A DNA stretch of 64,000 nt. Source: Streptomyces zingiberis (GTDB lineage Bacteria; Actinomycetota; Actinomycetes; Streptomycetales; Streptomycetaceae). This document shows positions 1 through 8,640 of the stretch, piece after piece. Location of the stretch: NCBI RefSeq assembly GCF_012034935.1, contig NZ_JAATEN010000004.1, positions 1-64,000 of the forward strand, read 5' to 3'. The translations under genes were made by a program, and so were the position numbers. Position 1 is the stretch's first letter. The number at the start of each line of letters is the position of its first letter. Under the pieces are notes generated by a model that was not told where the DNA came from, did not search any database, and saw nothing but the letters and a program-made list of their open reading frames with translations.

Positions 1-2
1 GG

Positions 3-74
3 CTCAAGGGAGACAGCTACCGCATGCGCGGCCGAGACCTCGGACGGGTCCCCGCCGCCAACACCAGGGAATGA
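3..74 (+). CDS. IS21-type IstB helper ATPase, C-terminal fragment (partial)
   Basis: The 23 terminal codons of a protein run in from outside the window and end in TGA at 72-74. The tail reads LKGDSYRMRGRDLGRVPAAN followed by three residues and stop, which resembles C-termini of IstB-like ATP-binding proteins of IS21 elements in actinomycetes. IstB is the AAA+ partner of the IstA transposase. The terminal direct repeats just downstream support this reading. The Walker motifs cannot be seen because the gene is cut by the window edge, so the family call rests on the tail and context. Confidence 0.5.
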   Translation, partial: LKGDSYRMRGRDLGRVPAANTRE

Positions 75-93
75 CCAACATCAACTGACAACG

Positions 94-140
94 GGTCCAC
101 TTTTCATCCGTTGCCTCCGGTCCACGATTGCGCCGTTGCC
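94..140. repeat. pair of IS21-type terminal direct repeats
   Basis: Two 22-bp units at 94-115 and 119-140 share GGTCCAC at their start and CCGTTGCC at their end, with an unrelated 7-nt centre, and are offset by 25 nt. Repeated transposase-binding sites of this kind lie inside the ends of IS21-family elements. Confidence 0.6.
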
Positions 141-158
141 GACAAAGCGGATACGGAA

Positions 159-492
159 CGGCTCACCTCCGCTCGCGCGGAGAGGACGTCAGCGACGGAC
201 ACGAGTTCAGCACCAGCGACGGCTCACCTCCGCTCGCGCGGAGAGGACATCAACGGCGACTCCGCGGTGAACCCCGACGCCGGCTCACCTCCGCTCGCGC
301 GGAGAGGACCGCGCCGGGGTGGCCAGGTGAGGCCCGACCTGCGGCTCACCTCCGCTCGCGCGGAGAGGACGACATCGCGACCGTGTCAGGTTCCGGCTGA
401 CGCGGCTCACCTCCGCTCGCGCGGAGAGGACCAACGAACCGGTGGTGGCCCGGTGACGATCCACGGCTCACCTCCGCTCGCGCGGAGAGGAC
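159..492 (-). CRISPR. type I-E-like CRISPR array, left block (6 repeats, reverse orientation)
   Basis: Six identical 29-bp repeats begin at 159, 220, 281, 342, 403 and 464, with an exact period of 61 and 32-nt spacers. Each contains the palindromic core CTCCGC/GCGGAG. Read on the minus strand the repeat starts GTCCTCTCC and ends GGTGAGCCG, which is the orientation of type I-E repeats (3' end gives the 8-nt crRNA handle). This block would therefore be transcribed leftwards. Its repeat differs from the right block at exactly two positions. No leader is present: its leader-proximal end abuts the right block, and its distal end is cut by the IS21-type element. No cas gene lies in the window. Confidence 0.95.
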
Positions 493-525
493 CCGTTCCA
501 CATGGTCCCGATCCAGTTGAAGAAC

Positions 526-1163
526 GTGCTCTCCGCGCGAGCGGAGGTGACCCATCGCCGCCATGGCGGTGCGCGCGGCCGAGACCGTGCTCTCCGCGCG
601 AGCGGAGGTGACCCTGACCACCCCTACGCAGACCTGGGTACCGTCCGGTGCTCTCCGCGCGAGCGGAGGTGACCCGGCGTCCGGGCCGGCGGACATCCAG
701 TCGATGTAGTGCTCTCCGCGCGAGCGGAGGTGACCCGTGCCCACCCACACGCCCATCACCATCGAGCAGGTGCTCTCCGCGCGAGCGGAGGTGACCCGGT
801 CATGGCAGCGGCGAGCGCTGCGAATGTGAGGTGCTCTCCGCGCGAGCGGAGGTGACCCGCCGTCCCAGGAAGGGCCGCCGACGGCATCGGCGTGCTCTCC
901 GCGCGAGCGGAGGTGACCCGGCCGAGGCCGCCCTCGCCCCGCTGCCGGAGCCGTGCTCTCCGCGCGAGCGGAGGTGACCCGGAGACCCACGCATGAGCAC
1001 CTTCACCTACCTGGTGCTCTCCGCGCGAGCGGAGGTGACCCGGACACGCAGGACCCGGCGACGACGATCCGCCCGTGCTCTCCGCGCGAGCGGAGGTGAC
1101 CCGCACCGGGAGGTCCACGCCGATACGGGCCGCGAGTGCGCGCGCGCTGAGCGGAGGGCGCCC
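526..1163 (+). CRISPR. type I-E-like CRISPR array, right block (10 repeats plus degenerate terminal repeat)
   Basis: Ten repeats begin at 526, 587, 648, 709, 770, 831, 892, 953, 1014 and 1075, with an exact 61-bp period. Each starts GTGCTCTCC and ends GGTGACCC. The 29th base is G in eight repeats, but A and T in the first two (526 and 587). An eleventh, degenerate copy at 1136-1163 matches the consensus at 18 of 28 positions and marks the trailer end, so the transcription direction is rightward. The interval back to the last left-block repeat is only 33 nt (493-525), a spacer length, so no leader exists. The spacer at 981-1013 looks like a gene start (GGAGA, then ATG). Confidence 0.95.
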
Positions 1164-1195
1164 GGCAGGAGAAAACCCTGGTCAGGCGCCCTCCG
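1152..1195. terminator. bidirectional hairpin between CRISPR trailer and aldehyde dehydrogenase gene
   Basis: A perfect 11-bp inverted repeat (CGGAGGGCGCC at 1152-1162 and its complement at 1185-1195) encloses a 22-nt loop. It overlaps the degenerate last CRISPR repeat and lies just beyond the stop of the leftward dehydrogenase gene. It could end both transcripts. Confidence 0.55.
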
Positions 1196-1203
1196 TCGGC
1201 TCT

Positions 1204-2727
<1,524 letters not shown>

Positions 2728-2830
2728 CTCGATGGCCTCCTCGGTTGCGCGGGGGCCGCCGCGCGCGGTGCGGCGCGCGTGCGGTGGGGCACCGGCGCAG
2801 TCGGCCGGTCCGGCGGAGGGTAGTGACGGG

Positions 2831-2849
2831 AACGTTGCAACGACGTTGC
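2831..2849. promoter_or_regulatory. palindromic operator candidate upstream of the aldehyde dehydrogenase gene
   Basis: CGTTGCAACG at 2833-2842 is a perfect 10-bp palindrome nested in the wider inverted repeat AACGT...ACGTT (2831-2847). A further CGTTGC copy lies at 2844-2849. It lies about 105 bp upstream of the dehydrogenase start, between it and the GAF-domain regulator, which is the likely binding protein. Confidence 0.5.
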
Positions 2850-2885
2850 GCCAGGCCGCACACCGGGCGTGCGGCCCGCACCGGG

Positions 2886-4211
2886 TCAGGGCAGGCGGTG
2901 GCCGCCGTGTTCGGCGTCGAGCGCCCGGACGCGTTCCAGCACCGGGGCCTGGCGCGGGGACCCGTGGGGGAGCGCCGACGCCAGCGCCGTCCAGGCCTCC
3001 AGGTCCTCGGCGCCCCAGGGGGAGGCGGTCCAGGCGGACAGCAGCTCCGGGTCGCGGCGGGCGAACAGGCCCTCGCGGAGCTGTCCGTGGACGCGCCGCC
3101 GCAGCCGGCGCACGGCCGGTGCCTGCGAGGAGGGGAGCAGCGGCCCCCGGTACGCGGCCAGGGCCGCCGCGGGCGCTCCGGCCGCCAGGTGGCGCAGGAT
3201 GGTGTCGACGTCCGTGGCCACCGGGGCGGTCAGCCGGTAGGGGCGGGAGCGTAGCAGCCCGTCGCCGAGGATCCGGCGCAGGCGGGAGAGCTCGGCGCGC
3301 GGGGTGACGGGGGTGGTGTGCTCGTCCTCGTAGAGGGCGACGAGCAGTTCGTCCCCGGTGAGGCCCTCGGGGTGGCGGGCGAGCAGGAGCAGCAGCTCGC
3401 TGTGGCGCCGGCTGAGGCGGAGTGCGCGGCCGTCCCGGGTGAGCACCGCCTCGTCGGTGCCGAGGGCGGAGAGCTCCGCGTCGGGCGAGGGCACCGGAAG
3501 CGGTGCCTCCAGGGCGAGCTGTGACTCCGCGGCCCGCGCGACCGCCTGGACGAGGGCCAGGCTGTGCGGGTGGGCGAGCCGGTCGCCGCCGGTGATGTCC
3601 ACGGCGCCGAGGAGGCGTCCGCTGTGCGGGTCGTGGACGGGCGCGGCGGCGCAGGTCCAGGTGTGCACGGTGCGGGTGAAGTGCTCGGCGGCGAAGACCT
3701 GGACGGGCCGGTCGAGCGCGACGGCGGTGCCGGGTGCGTTGGTGCCGACGGCCGACTCGCCCCAGGCGGCGCCGGGGACGAAGTTCATGCCGTCGGCGCG
3801 GCGCCGCGCCGCGGAGTGGCCCTCGACCCACAACAGCCGTCCCCGGGCGTCACAGACGGCGAGCAGGTGTTCCCCGTCCACGGCGACGGTGCCCATCAGG
3901 TCCCGGAACAGCGGCATCACCCGGGACAGCGGGTGTTCGGCGCGGTAGGTGTCGAGTTCGTCCCCGGGGAGTTCGACCGGCGCGGTCCCGTCGGGGCTGA
4001 CGCGCGCGCGGGCCGAACGGCGCCAGGAGTCGGCGACGACGGGCCGGACGGAGGGGGCGTGCGGCGCGGCGCCGCGCGCTGTGGTGTGGCCGGATCCGGA
4101 CGTGTCCCGCCCCGCCGGGTCCGCCGTGAAGGCGTCGTGCGCGCGGCGGATGGCGCCGGCCCGTTCGGCGGGGTCGGCGCCCGGTTCGAGGGCGACCCAA
4201 GGATTGACCAA
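2886..4211 (-). CDS. GAF-domain transcriptional regulator (AcoR-like N-terminus)
   Basis: About 441 residues. The N-terminal half resembles the sensory part of AcoR-type regulators: a VVADSWRRS motif near residue 60, then a GAF-like domain (about 95-240) containing [15 protein letters not shown] and [13 protein letters not shown]. No AAA+ sigma54 module follows. Instead the C-terminal part (about 265-345, starting [20 protein letters not shown]) looks like an OmpR-type winged helix. Such proteins sit next to aldehyde dehydrogenase genes in Streptomyces and probably control them in response to alcohols or aldehydes. The start is uncertain: no ATG fits, and TTG at 4211 with GGGAAG upstream was chosen because the frame further upstream runs into the divergent deacetylase gene. 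Confidence 0.75.
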   Translation of the reverse strand: MVNPWVALEPGADPAERAGAIRRAHDAFTADPAGRDTSGSGHTTARGAAPHAPSVRPVVADSWRRSARARVSPDGTAPVELPGDELDTYRAEHPLSRVMPLFRDLMGTVAVDGEHLLAVCDARGRLLWVEGHSAARRRADGMNFVPGAAWGESAVGTNAPGTAVALDRPVQVFAAEHFTRTVHTWTCAAAPVHDPHSGRLLGAVDITGGDRLAHPHSLALVQAVARAAESQLALEAPLPVPSPDAELSALGTDEAVLTRDGRALRLSRRHSELLLLLARHPEGLTGDELLVALYEDEHTTPVTPRAELSRLRRILGDGLLRSRPYRLTAPVATDVDTILRHLAAGAPAAALAAYRGPLLPSSQAPAVRRLRRRVHGQLREGLFARRDPELLSAWTASPWGAEDLEAWTALASALPHGSPRQAPVLERVRALDAEHGGHRLP

Positions 4212-4389
4212 GGCGGCTTCCCGGAATGGATGAGCGCGGCGGAATCGTTTCCCATCGTGGCGGTGGCGCGGGTCGTTCGACAACAGGCCGGCACGCACCA
4301 CGCGCGTACAGCGGAACGGCAAGGGCCGGTGGGAGACCGGCGGCAGGCGAACGGCGGACCGGGCCGGCGGGCCCAGTGGGAGGCGGCTG

Positions 4390-5142
4390 ATGAGTCGGGA
4401 GACGGACACGGCGGGGGAGCTGGCGGCCTTTCCCGCCGGGTGGGAGCGCTGTCTGGCGGTGGTGGCCCACCCGGACGACCTGGAGTACGGCGCCGCGGCC
4501 GCCGTCGCCGTCTGGACGGAACAGGGCAAGCACGTCAGCTATCTGCTGGTCACCCGGGGCGAGGCGGGGATCGACGGGCGGGAGCCGGGGGAGTGCGCGC
4601 CGTTGCGTGAGCGGGAGCAGCGGGAGAGCGCGGCGGCCGTCGGTGTGGAGAGCGTGGAGTTCCTCGACGGCTACCCGGACGGGGTGATCGAGTACGGCCC
4701 GGGGCTGCGCCGGGACATCGCGGCGGCGATCCGCCGCCACCGCCCGGAGGTGGTGCTGACCCTCAACCACCGCGAGACCTTCGGCGGCACCGTCCTGAAC
4801 TCGCCGGACCACCGGGCGGTGGGCCAGGCCGCCCTGGACGCGGTGGGTGACGCCGGCAACCGGTGGATCTTCCCGGAGCTGTCCCGGGAGGGGCCGGCCC
4901 CCTGGGACGGGGTGCGCTGGGTGGCGGTCGCCGCCTCGCCCCGGCCGACGCACGCGGTGGACGTGACGGACGGCCTGGAGCGTGGGGTGCGCTCCCTGCT
5001 CGCGCACCGGGCGTACATCGAGGGTCTGACCTGCGAGGACCCGGAGAGCTACGCCCGGGCCTTCCTCACCGGCAACGCGGAGGCCGCCGCGGCCCGGTTC
5101 GGCGGGCGCCCGGCGGCCACCTTCGAGGTGTTCGCCCGCTGA
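4390..5142 (+). CDS. PIG-L family LmbE-like deacetylase
   Basis: A 250-residue PIG-L/LmbE fold protein. The zinc-binding signature AHPDDLEYG is at residues 27-35, and a later histidine, SPDHRAVGQAAL, lies near residue 137. Family members hydrolyse N-acetyl groups from amino sugars, for example GlcNAc-inositol in mycothiol synthesis or mycothiol conjugates. The exact substrate cannot be read from the sequence. The start ATG at 4390 has GGGAGG seven bases upstream. The gene is divergent from the GAF regulator and convergent with the IclR-type gene. It may be unrelated in function to either neighbour. Confidence 0.85.
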   Translation: MSRETDTAGELAAFPAGWERCLAVVAHPDDLEYGAAAAVAVWTEQGKHVSYLLVTRGEAGIDGREPGECAPLREREQRESAAAVGVESVEFLDGYPDGVIEYGPGLRRDIAAAIRRHRPEVVLTLNHRETFGGTVLNSPDHRAVGQAALDAVGDAGNRWIFPELSREGPAPWDGVRWVAVAASPRPTHAVDVTDGLERGVRSLLAHRAYIEGLTCEDPESYARAFLTGNAEAAAARFGGRPAATFEVFAR

Positions 5143-5180
5143 CCCGGGCCGGCGGGACCTGCCGGGTGCCCCGGAAGGCG

Positions 5181-6773
5181 TCAGGGCAGCCGCAGCGGCC
5201 GCCGCTCGAAGGCCACGGCCAGGTCCTCGCCGATCCGGGCGGCCGTCTCGCGGAGCGCGGGCAGCAGGCCGGCCCGGGATTCCTCGGCGGTGCCCCGCCC
5301 GGTGTGGGTGGAGACGTTGAGCGCGGCGACCGTCCGGCCGTCGGGCCCGGGGACGGGGACGGCCAGGGAGCGCAGCCCTTCCTCCAGTTCCTCGTCGACC
5401 AGGGCGTGCCCGTCGGCCGCCACCGCGTCCAGGATCCCGCCGAGGGCGGCCGGGTCGGTGACCGTGCGGTGGGTGAAGCGGGGCAGCGGGCCGGCGGACA
5501 GGAGCGCGGCGCGGTCCGCGGGGTCCAGCCCGGCCAGCAGGACCCGGCCCAGTGAGGTGGGCGCGGCGGGGAAGCGGGTGCCGATGGTGATGGTGACGCT
5601 CATGATGCGGTAGGCGGGGACGCGGGCGACGTAGCGGATCTCCCGGCCGTCGAGCACGGCGACCGAGGCCGACTCGTGGACGCGGGCGGTCAGTTCGCGC
5701 AGATGCGGCTGGACGATCTCCGTGAAGTCCAGCTCGGACAGGTGTGCGTAGCCGAGCTCCAGGACCCGGGGGAGCAGGTGGAAGCGGCGTTCGTCGTGGC
5801 GGACGTAGCCGAGCTGTACGAGGGAGAGCAGCGCGCGGCGGGCGGTGGCTCGGGGCTGGCCGGCCGCGCGGGCGGCCTCGCTGAGGGTGAGTCCGCGGGG
5901 GTCGGTGCCCAGCACGGCGAGCACGTCCAGGCCCCGGGCCAGGGACTGGAGGAAACCGGCGCCCAGTTCCCGCTTGGCCTCGGCCACCGGGGTGAGGGGC
6001 CGTGCCCCCGCGGTGGCGCGCGGGGGGCGCGAGCGGGCCGCGGCCAGGGCCGCGGTCATCTCGGGGAGGAGGGCGCGCAGCTCCGGCAGGGCCGTGGCGG
6101 TGAGGGAGGCGGCGGTGTGGCGGCCGGTGGTGCTGACCACGCTGACCCCGCAGGCCCGCCGGCCGTCCGGGCCGGTGACCGGCACGGCCACGGCGATCAG
6201 GCCGGGTTCCAGCCGCTGGTCGTCGACCGCCCAGTCGGGGGCGTCCGGGCCGGTGACCAGGCCGGCGGCGCAGCGGTCGGCGGGCAGCAGGTCGCCGATG
6301 CGGAAGACGGGGGTCATGGCGCGGCGCCGGATCACCTGGGCGACGAAGCGCACGCCGTCGCCGTCGGGCACCGCGACGGACACCGACTCGTCCAGCGCGC
6401 CGGCGAGGCGTTCGGCGAAGGGCTGGAGGGCGTCCGCCGTGCCGCTGCCCGCCAGGTAGGCGTTGCCGAACCGCATCAGGCCGGGGGAGAGGACGAGGTC
6501 CCGGCCCGTCGCGCGGAGCAGGCCGAGGCGGAGCAGGGTGGAGACGACCCGGTCGACGGTGGCGCGGGCCAGTCCGGTGGCGTGGACCAGGTCGCTGGGG
6601 CGCAGCCGTTGCTCGTCCGCCGCGGCCGTCGCGCGGAGCACGGCGAGGCCGCGCTCCAGCGGGCCCACCACCGGCCCGGCGGGCGTGTTCGCCGGCGGGC
6701 CGTCCGGCGGCGGGCCGTCCGGCGGCGGGCCGTCCGGCGGCGGGCCGGGTACGGCCGTGTCCTCGCCGGTCAT
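5181..6773 (-). CDS. tandem IclR-family regulator, probable regulator of the pca operon
   Basis: A 530-residue protein, twice the usual 250-270 of IclR regulators. It contains two complete modules. Module 1 has a helix-turn-helix at about 38-95 (LRPSDLVHATGLARATVDR) and an effector domain to about 245. Module 2 has a helix-turn-helix at about 275-330 (LTLSEAARAAGQPRATARR) and an effector domain to the end, with IGTRFPAAPTSLGRVLLAGL. IclR proteins such as PcaR and PcaU bind aromatic catabolites and control pca genes, and this gene is divergent from pcaI. The ATG at 6773 has AGGAGG close upstream. Three direct 15-bp repeats (6693-6737) encode a GPPPD-type tract near residue 15. A covalent dimer of IclR units would bind three or four half-sites; the paired operators at 6916-6939 fit. 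Confidence 0.85.
   Translation of the reverse strand: MTGEDTAVPGPPPDGPPPDGPPPDGPPANTPAGPVVGPLERGLAVLRATAAADEQRLRPSDLVHATGLARATVDRVVSTLLRLGLLRATGRDLVLSPGLMRFGNAYLAGSGTADALQPFAERLAGALDESVSVAVPDGDGVRFVAQVIRRRAMTPVFRIGDLLPADRCAAGLVTGPDAPDWAVDDQRLEPGLIAVAVPVTGPDGRRACGVSVVSTTGRHTAASLTATALPELRALLPEMTAALAAARSRPPRATAGARPLTPVAEAKRELGAGFLQSLARGLDVLAVLGTDPRGLTLSEAARAAGQPRATARRALLSLVQLGYVRHDERRFHLLPRVLELGYAHLSELDFTEIVQPHLRELTARVHESASVAVLDGREIRYVARVPAYRIMSVTITIGTRFPAAPTSLGRVLLAGLDPADRAALLSAGPLPRFTHRTVTDPAALGGILDAVAADGHALVDEELEEGLRSLAVPVPGPDGRTVAALNVSTHTGRGTAEESRAGLLPALRETAARIGEDLAVAFERRPLRLP
6693..6748. repeat. 15-bp tandem repeat in the IclR-type gene
   Basis: Three perfect 15-bp copies (6693, 6708 and 6723) plus a partial fourth encode the Pro-Gly-Asp linker at the N-terminus of the tandem IclR regulator. 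In-frame unit length suggests the copy number can vary without breaking the protein. Confidence 0.85.
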
Positions 6774-6915
6774 GGCGGCCTCCTGTGCTCTCGTCGGGTG
6801 TTCTCTTCGCGCGTCCCGGTGCCGGCCGCGCGCCGGTCGCCGTGGGCGGTCCGGCCCGATCCGGGACGGACCGTTGACAGCGGCGGGCGGCAGGACGGAA
6901 ACTCACCGGAGATTA

Positions 6916-6939
6916 TGAACTAACGTTCACCCCGCGAAC
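6916..6939. promoter_or_regulatory. three-half-site operator candidate upstream of pcaI
   Basis: TGAACTAACGTTCA at 6916-6929 is a perfect palindrome (5-bp arms, 4-bp centre). A third half-site, GAAC, follows at 6936-6939, just before the ribosome-binding site of pcaI (GAGAGG). Half-sites alternate GAAC, GTTC, GAAC. IclR-type PcaU is known to use a palindrome plus a third repeat. The stretch is more A+T-rich than its surroundings, as expected for a promoter. Confidence 0.55.
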
Positions 6940-6951
6940 AAGTGAGAGGGC

Positions 6952-7770
6952 ATGGCAGAGATCCGCAGCCTGCGCGATGCCGTCGCCGATCTGATCCACG
7001 ACGGTGACACCGTGGCGATGGAGGGGTTCACCCATCTGATCCCCTTCGCCGCCGCCCACGAGGTGATCCGCCAGGGCATCACCGACCTGACCCTCGTCCG
7101 GATGACGCCGGACGTCGTCTACGACCAGCTCATCGGCGCGGGACTGGTGAGAAAGCTCGTCTTCTCCTGGGGTGGCAACCCGGGCGTCGGCTCCCTGCAC
7201 CGCTTCCGGGACGCCGTCGAGAACGGCTGGCCGCGCCTCCTCGAACTGGACGAGCACAGTCACGCCGGGATGGCCAACCGCTATGTCGCCGGCGCCTCCC
7301 GGCTGCCGTTCGCCGTCCTGCGCGGCTACCGCGGCAGTGACCTCGCCGACCGCTCGGACACCGTCTCCACCGTCACCTGCCCCTTCACCGGGGAGCGGCT
7401 GGCGGCCGTCCGCGCGCTCAACCCCGATGTCACCGTCATCCACGCCCAGCAGGCCGACCGTGCGGGCAACGTCCAGCTCTGGGGGCTGACCGGGGTGCAG
7501 AAGGAGGCCGCGCTCGCCGCGGAGCGGGTCCTGGTGACGGTGGAGGAGATCGTCGACACCCTGGAGCCCCGGCCGCGCTCGATCGTCCTGCCCGGCTGGG
7601 TGGTGACGGCCGTGGCCCACGTCCCCGGCGGGGCGCACCCCTCCTACGCCGCGGGCTACTCCGTCCGGGACAACGGCGCCTACGCGGACTGGGACCCGGT
7701 CTCCCGGGACCGCGAGGCCTTCCAGACCTGGCTGAAGGACAACGTGCACGACAGGAGCGAGCCGCAATGA
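6952..7770 (+). CDS. pcaI: 3-oxoadipate CoA-transferase, alpha subunit
   Basis: A 272-residue class I CoA-transferase alpha subunit. The N-terminus, with the strand-turn DGDTVAMEGFTHLIPFAAAHE, is typical of the family. With PcaJ it moves CoA from succinyl-CoA to 3-oxoadipate, the penultimate step of the beta-ketoadipate pathway. It is the first gene of the pca operon and overlaps pcaJ by the four bases ATGA, implying translational coupling and equal subunit levels. The start ATG at 6952 has GAGAGG upstream. The glutaconate/3-oxoacid CoA-transferase families are similar; the assignment to 3-oxoadipate comes from the operon. Confidence 0.9.
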   Translation: MAEIRSLRDAVADLIHDGDTVAMEGFTHLIPFAAAHEVIRQGITDLTLVRMTPDVVYDQLIGAGLVRKLVFSWGGNPGVGSLHRFRDAVENGWPRLLELDEHSHAGMANRYVAGASRLPFAVLRGYRGSDLADRSDTVSTVTCPFTGERLAAVRALNPDVTVIHAQQADRAGNVQLWGLTGVQKEAALAAERVLVTVEEIVDTLEPRPRSIVLPGWVVTAVAHVPGGAHPSYAAGYSVRDNGAYADWDPVSRDREAFQTWLKDNVHDRSEPQ

Positions 7771-8564
7771 CCACCGACGCCCCCGCCGTGCCGCCGGCGG
7801 ATCGCACGGAGTGGACCTCCGACGAGCTGATGACCGTGAACGCCGCGCGGGCGCTGGCCGGCGCCCGTACCTGCTTTGTCGGCATCGGGCTGCCCAGCGC
7901 CGCCGCCAACCTCGCCCGGCACACCGCCGAACCGGGCCTCGTCCTGATCTACGAGTCCGGCACCCTCGGCTCCCGCCCCACCCGGCTGCCGCTCTCCATC
8001 GGCGACGGCGAACTCGCCGACACCGCCGACGCGGTGGTCTCCGTGCCGGAGATCTTCAACTACTGGCTCCAGGGCGGCCGGATCGACGTGGGCTTCCTCG
8101 GCGCCGCGCAGGTCGACCGCTTCGCCAACATCAACACCACCCTCGTGGACCGCGGCCCCGACCGCCCCGAGGGGCGGCTGCCCGGCGCCGGCGGGGCCCC
8201 GGAGATCGCCGCCAACTGCGGCCGGGTGCTGCTGGTCCTGCGCCACTCCACGCGCAACTTCGTGCGGAAGCTGGACTTCGTGACCACCGTCGGCCACGGC
8301 GCCGGCCCCGGCGACCGGGAGCGGCTCGGGCTGCTCGGCGCCGGCCCGACCGCCGTCATCACCGACCTGGGCATCCTGCGGCCCGACCCGGAGACCTCCG
8401 AACTCGTCCTCACCGACCTCCACCCCCAGGTCACCGTCGAGCAGGTGCGCGCCGCCACCGGATGGGAGCTGCGGGTCGCCGGGGAGCCGGCCGTCACCGC
8501 GCCGCCCACCGGCGCCGAGCTCGCCGCCCTGCGCGCGCTCCGGCCCGCCGGCCGGGACGCGTGA
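7767..8564 (+). CDS. pcaJ: 3-oxoadipate CoA-transferase, beta subunit
   Basis: A 265-residue CoA-transferase beta subunit. The catalytic glutamate lies in LVLIYESGTLGSRP (around residue 63), where the enzyme forms its glutamyl-CoA intermediate. Other family landmarks are FLGAAQVDRFANINTT and the C-terminal VTDLGILRPD-like stretch. It starts inside the end of pcaI (ATGA overlap) and is followed by a 76-nt gap before pcaH. The length is normal, with no sign of truncation. Confidence 0.9.
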   Translation: MTTDAPAVPPADRTEWTSDELMTVNAARALAGARTCFVGIGLPSAAANLARHTAEPGLVLIYESGTLGSRPTRLPLSIGDGELADTADAVVSVPEIFNYWLQGGRIDVGFLGAAQVDRFANINTTLVDRGPDRPEGRLPGAGGAPEIAANCGRVLLVLRHSTRNFVRKLDFVTTVGHGAGPGDRERLGLLGAGPTAVITDLGILRPDPETSELVLTDLHPQVTVEQVRAATGWELRVAGEPAVTAPPTGAELAALRALRPAGRDA

Positions 8565-8640
8565 GCCGCCCGGCCGCCCGCCCCCGCGGCCGGGCGTGCC
8601 CCGGCGCCCGCCGTGCCCCGCGACCCCAGGAGAACCCGGT

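Larger units (their letters stand above)
1..144 (+). mobile_element. right end of an IS21-family insertion sequence
   Basis: The window opens inside a mobile element. It contains the last codons of an IstB-like ATPase (3-74) followed by a non-coding end carrying two direct copies of a 22-bp motif (94-115 and 119-140). Multiple terminal repeats at the ends are a hallmark of IS21 elements, and IS21 ends in ...CA; the sequence reads CCGTTGCCGACA up to 144. Only 14 nt separate this end from the first CRISPR repeat at 159, which is less than one 32-nt spacer. The element therefore appears to be inserted within a spacer, and the array may continue on its far side. The boundary at 144 is inferred, because the left end and target duplication lie outside the window. 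Confidence 0.6.

Noticed and set aside
111..1118. Open frames on both strands across the CRISPR region, rich in SPPLARRG / LTSARAERT / AHLRSRGED peptides
   Set aside because: These are translations of the CRISPR repeats, repeated every 61 bp and shifted between frames. No ribosome-binding site or protein family supports them.
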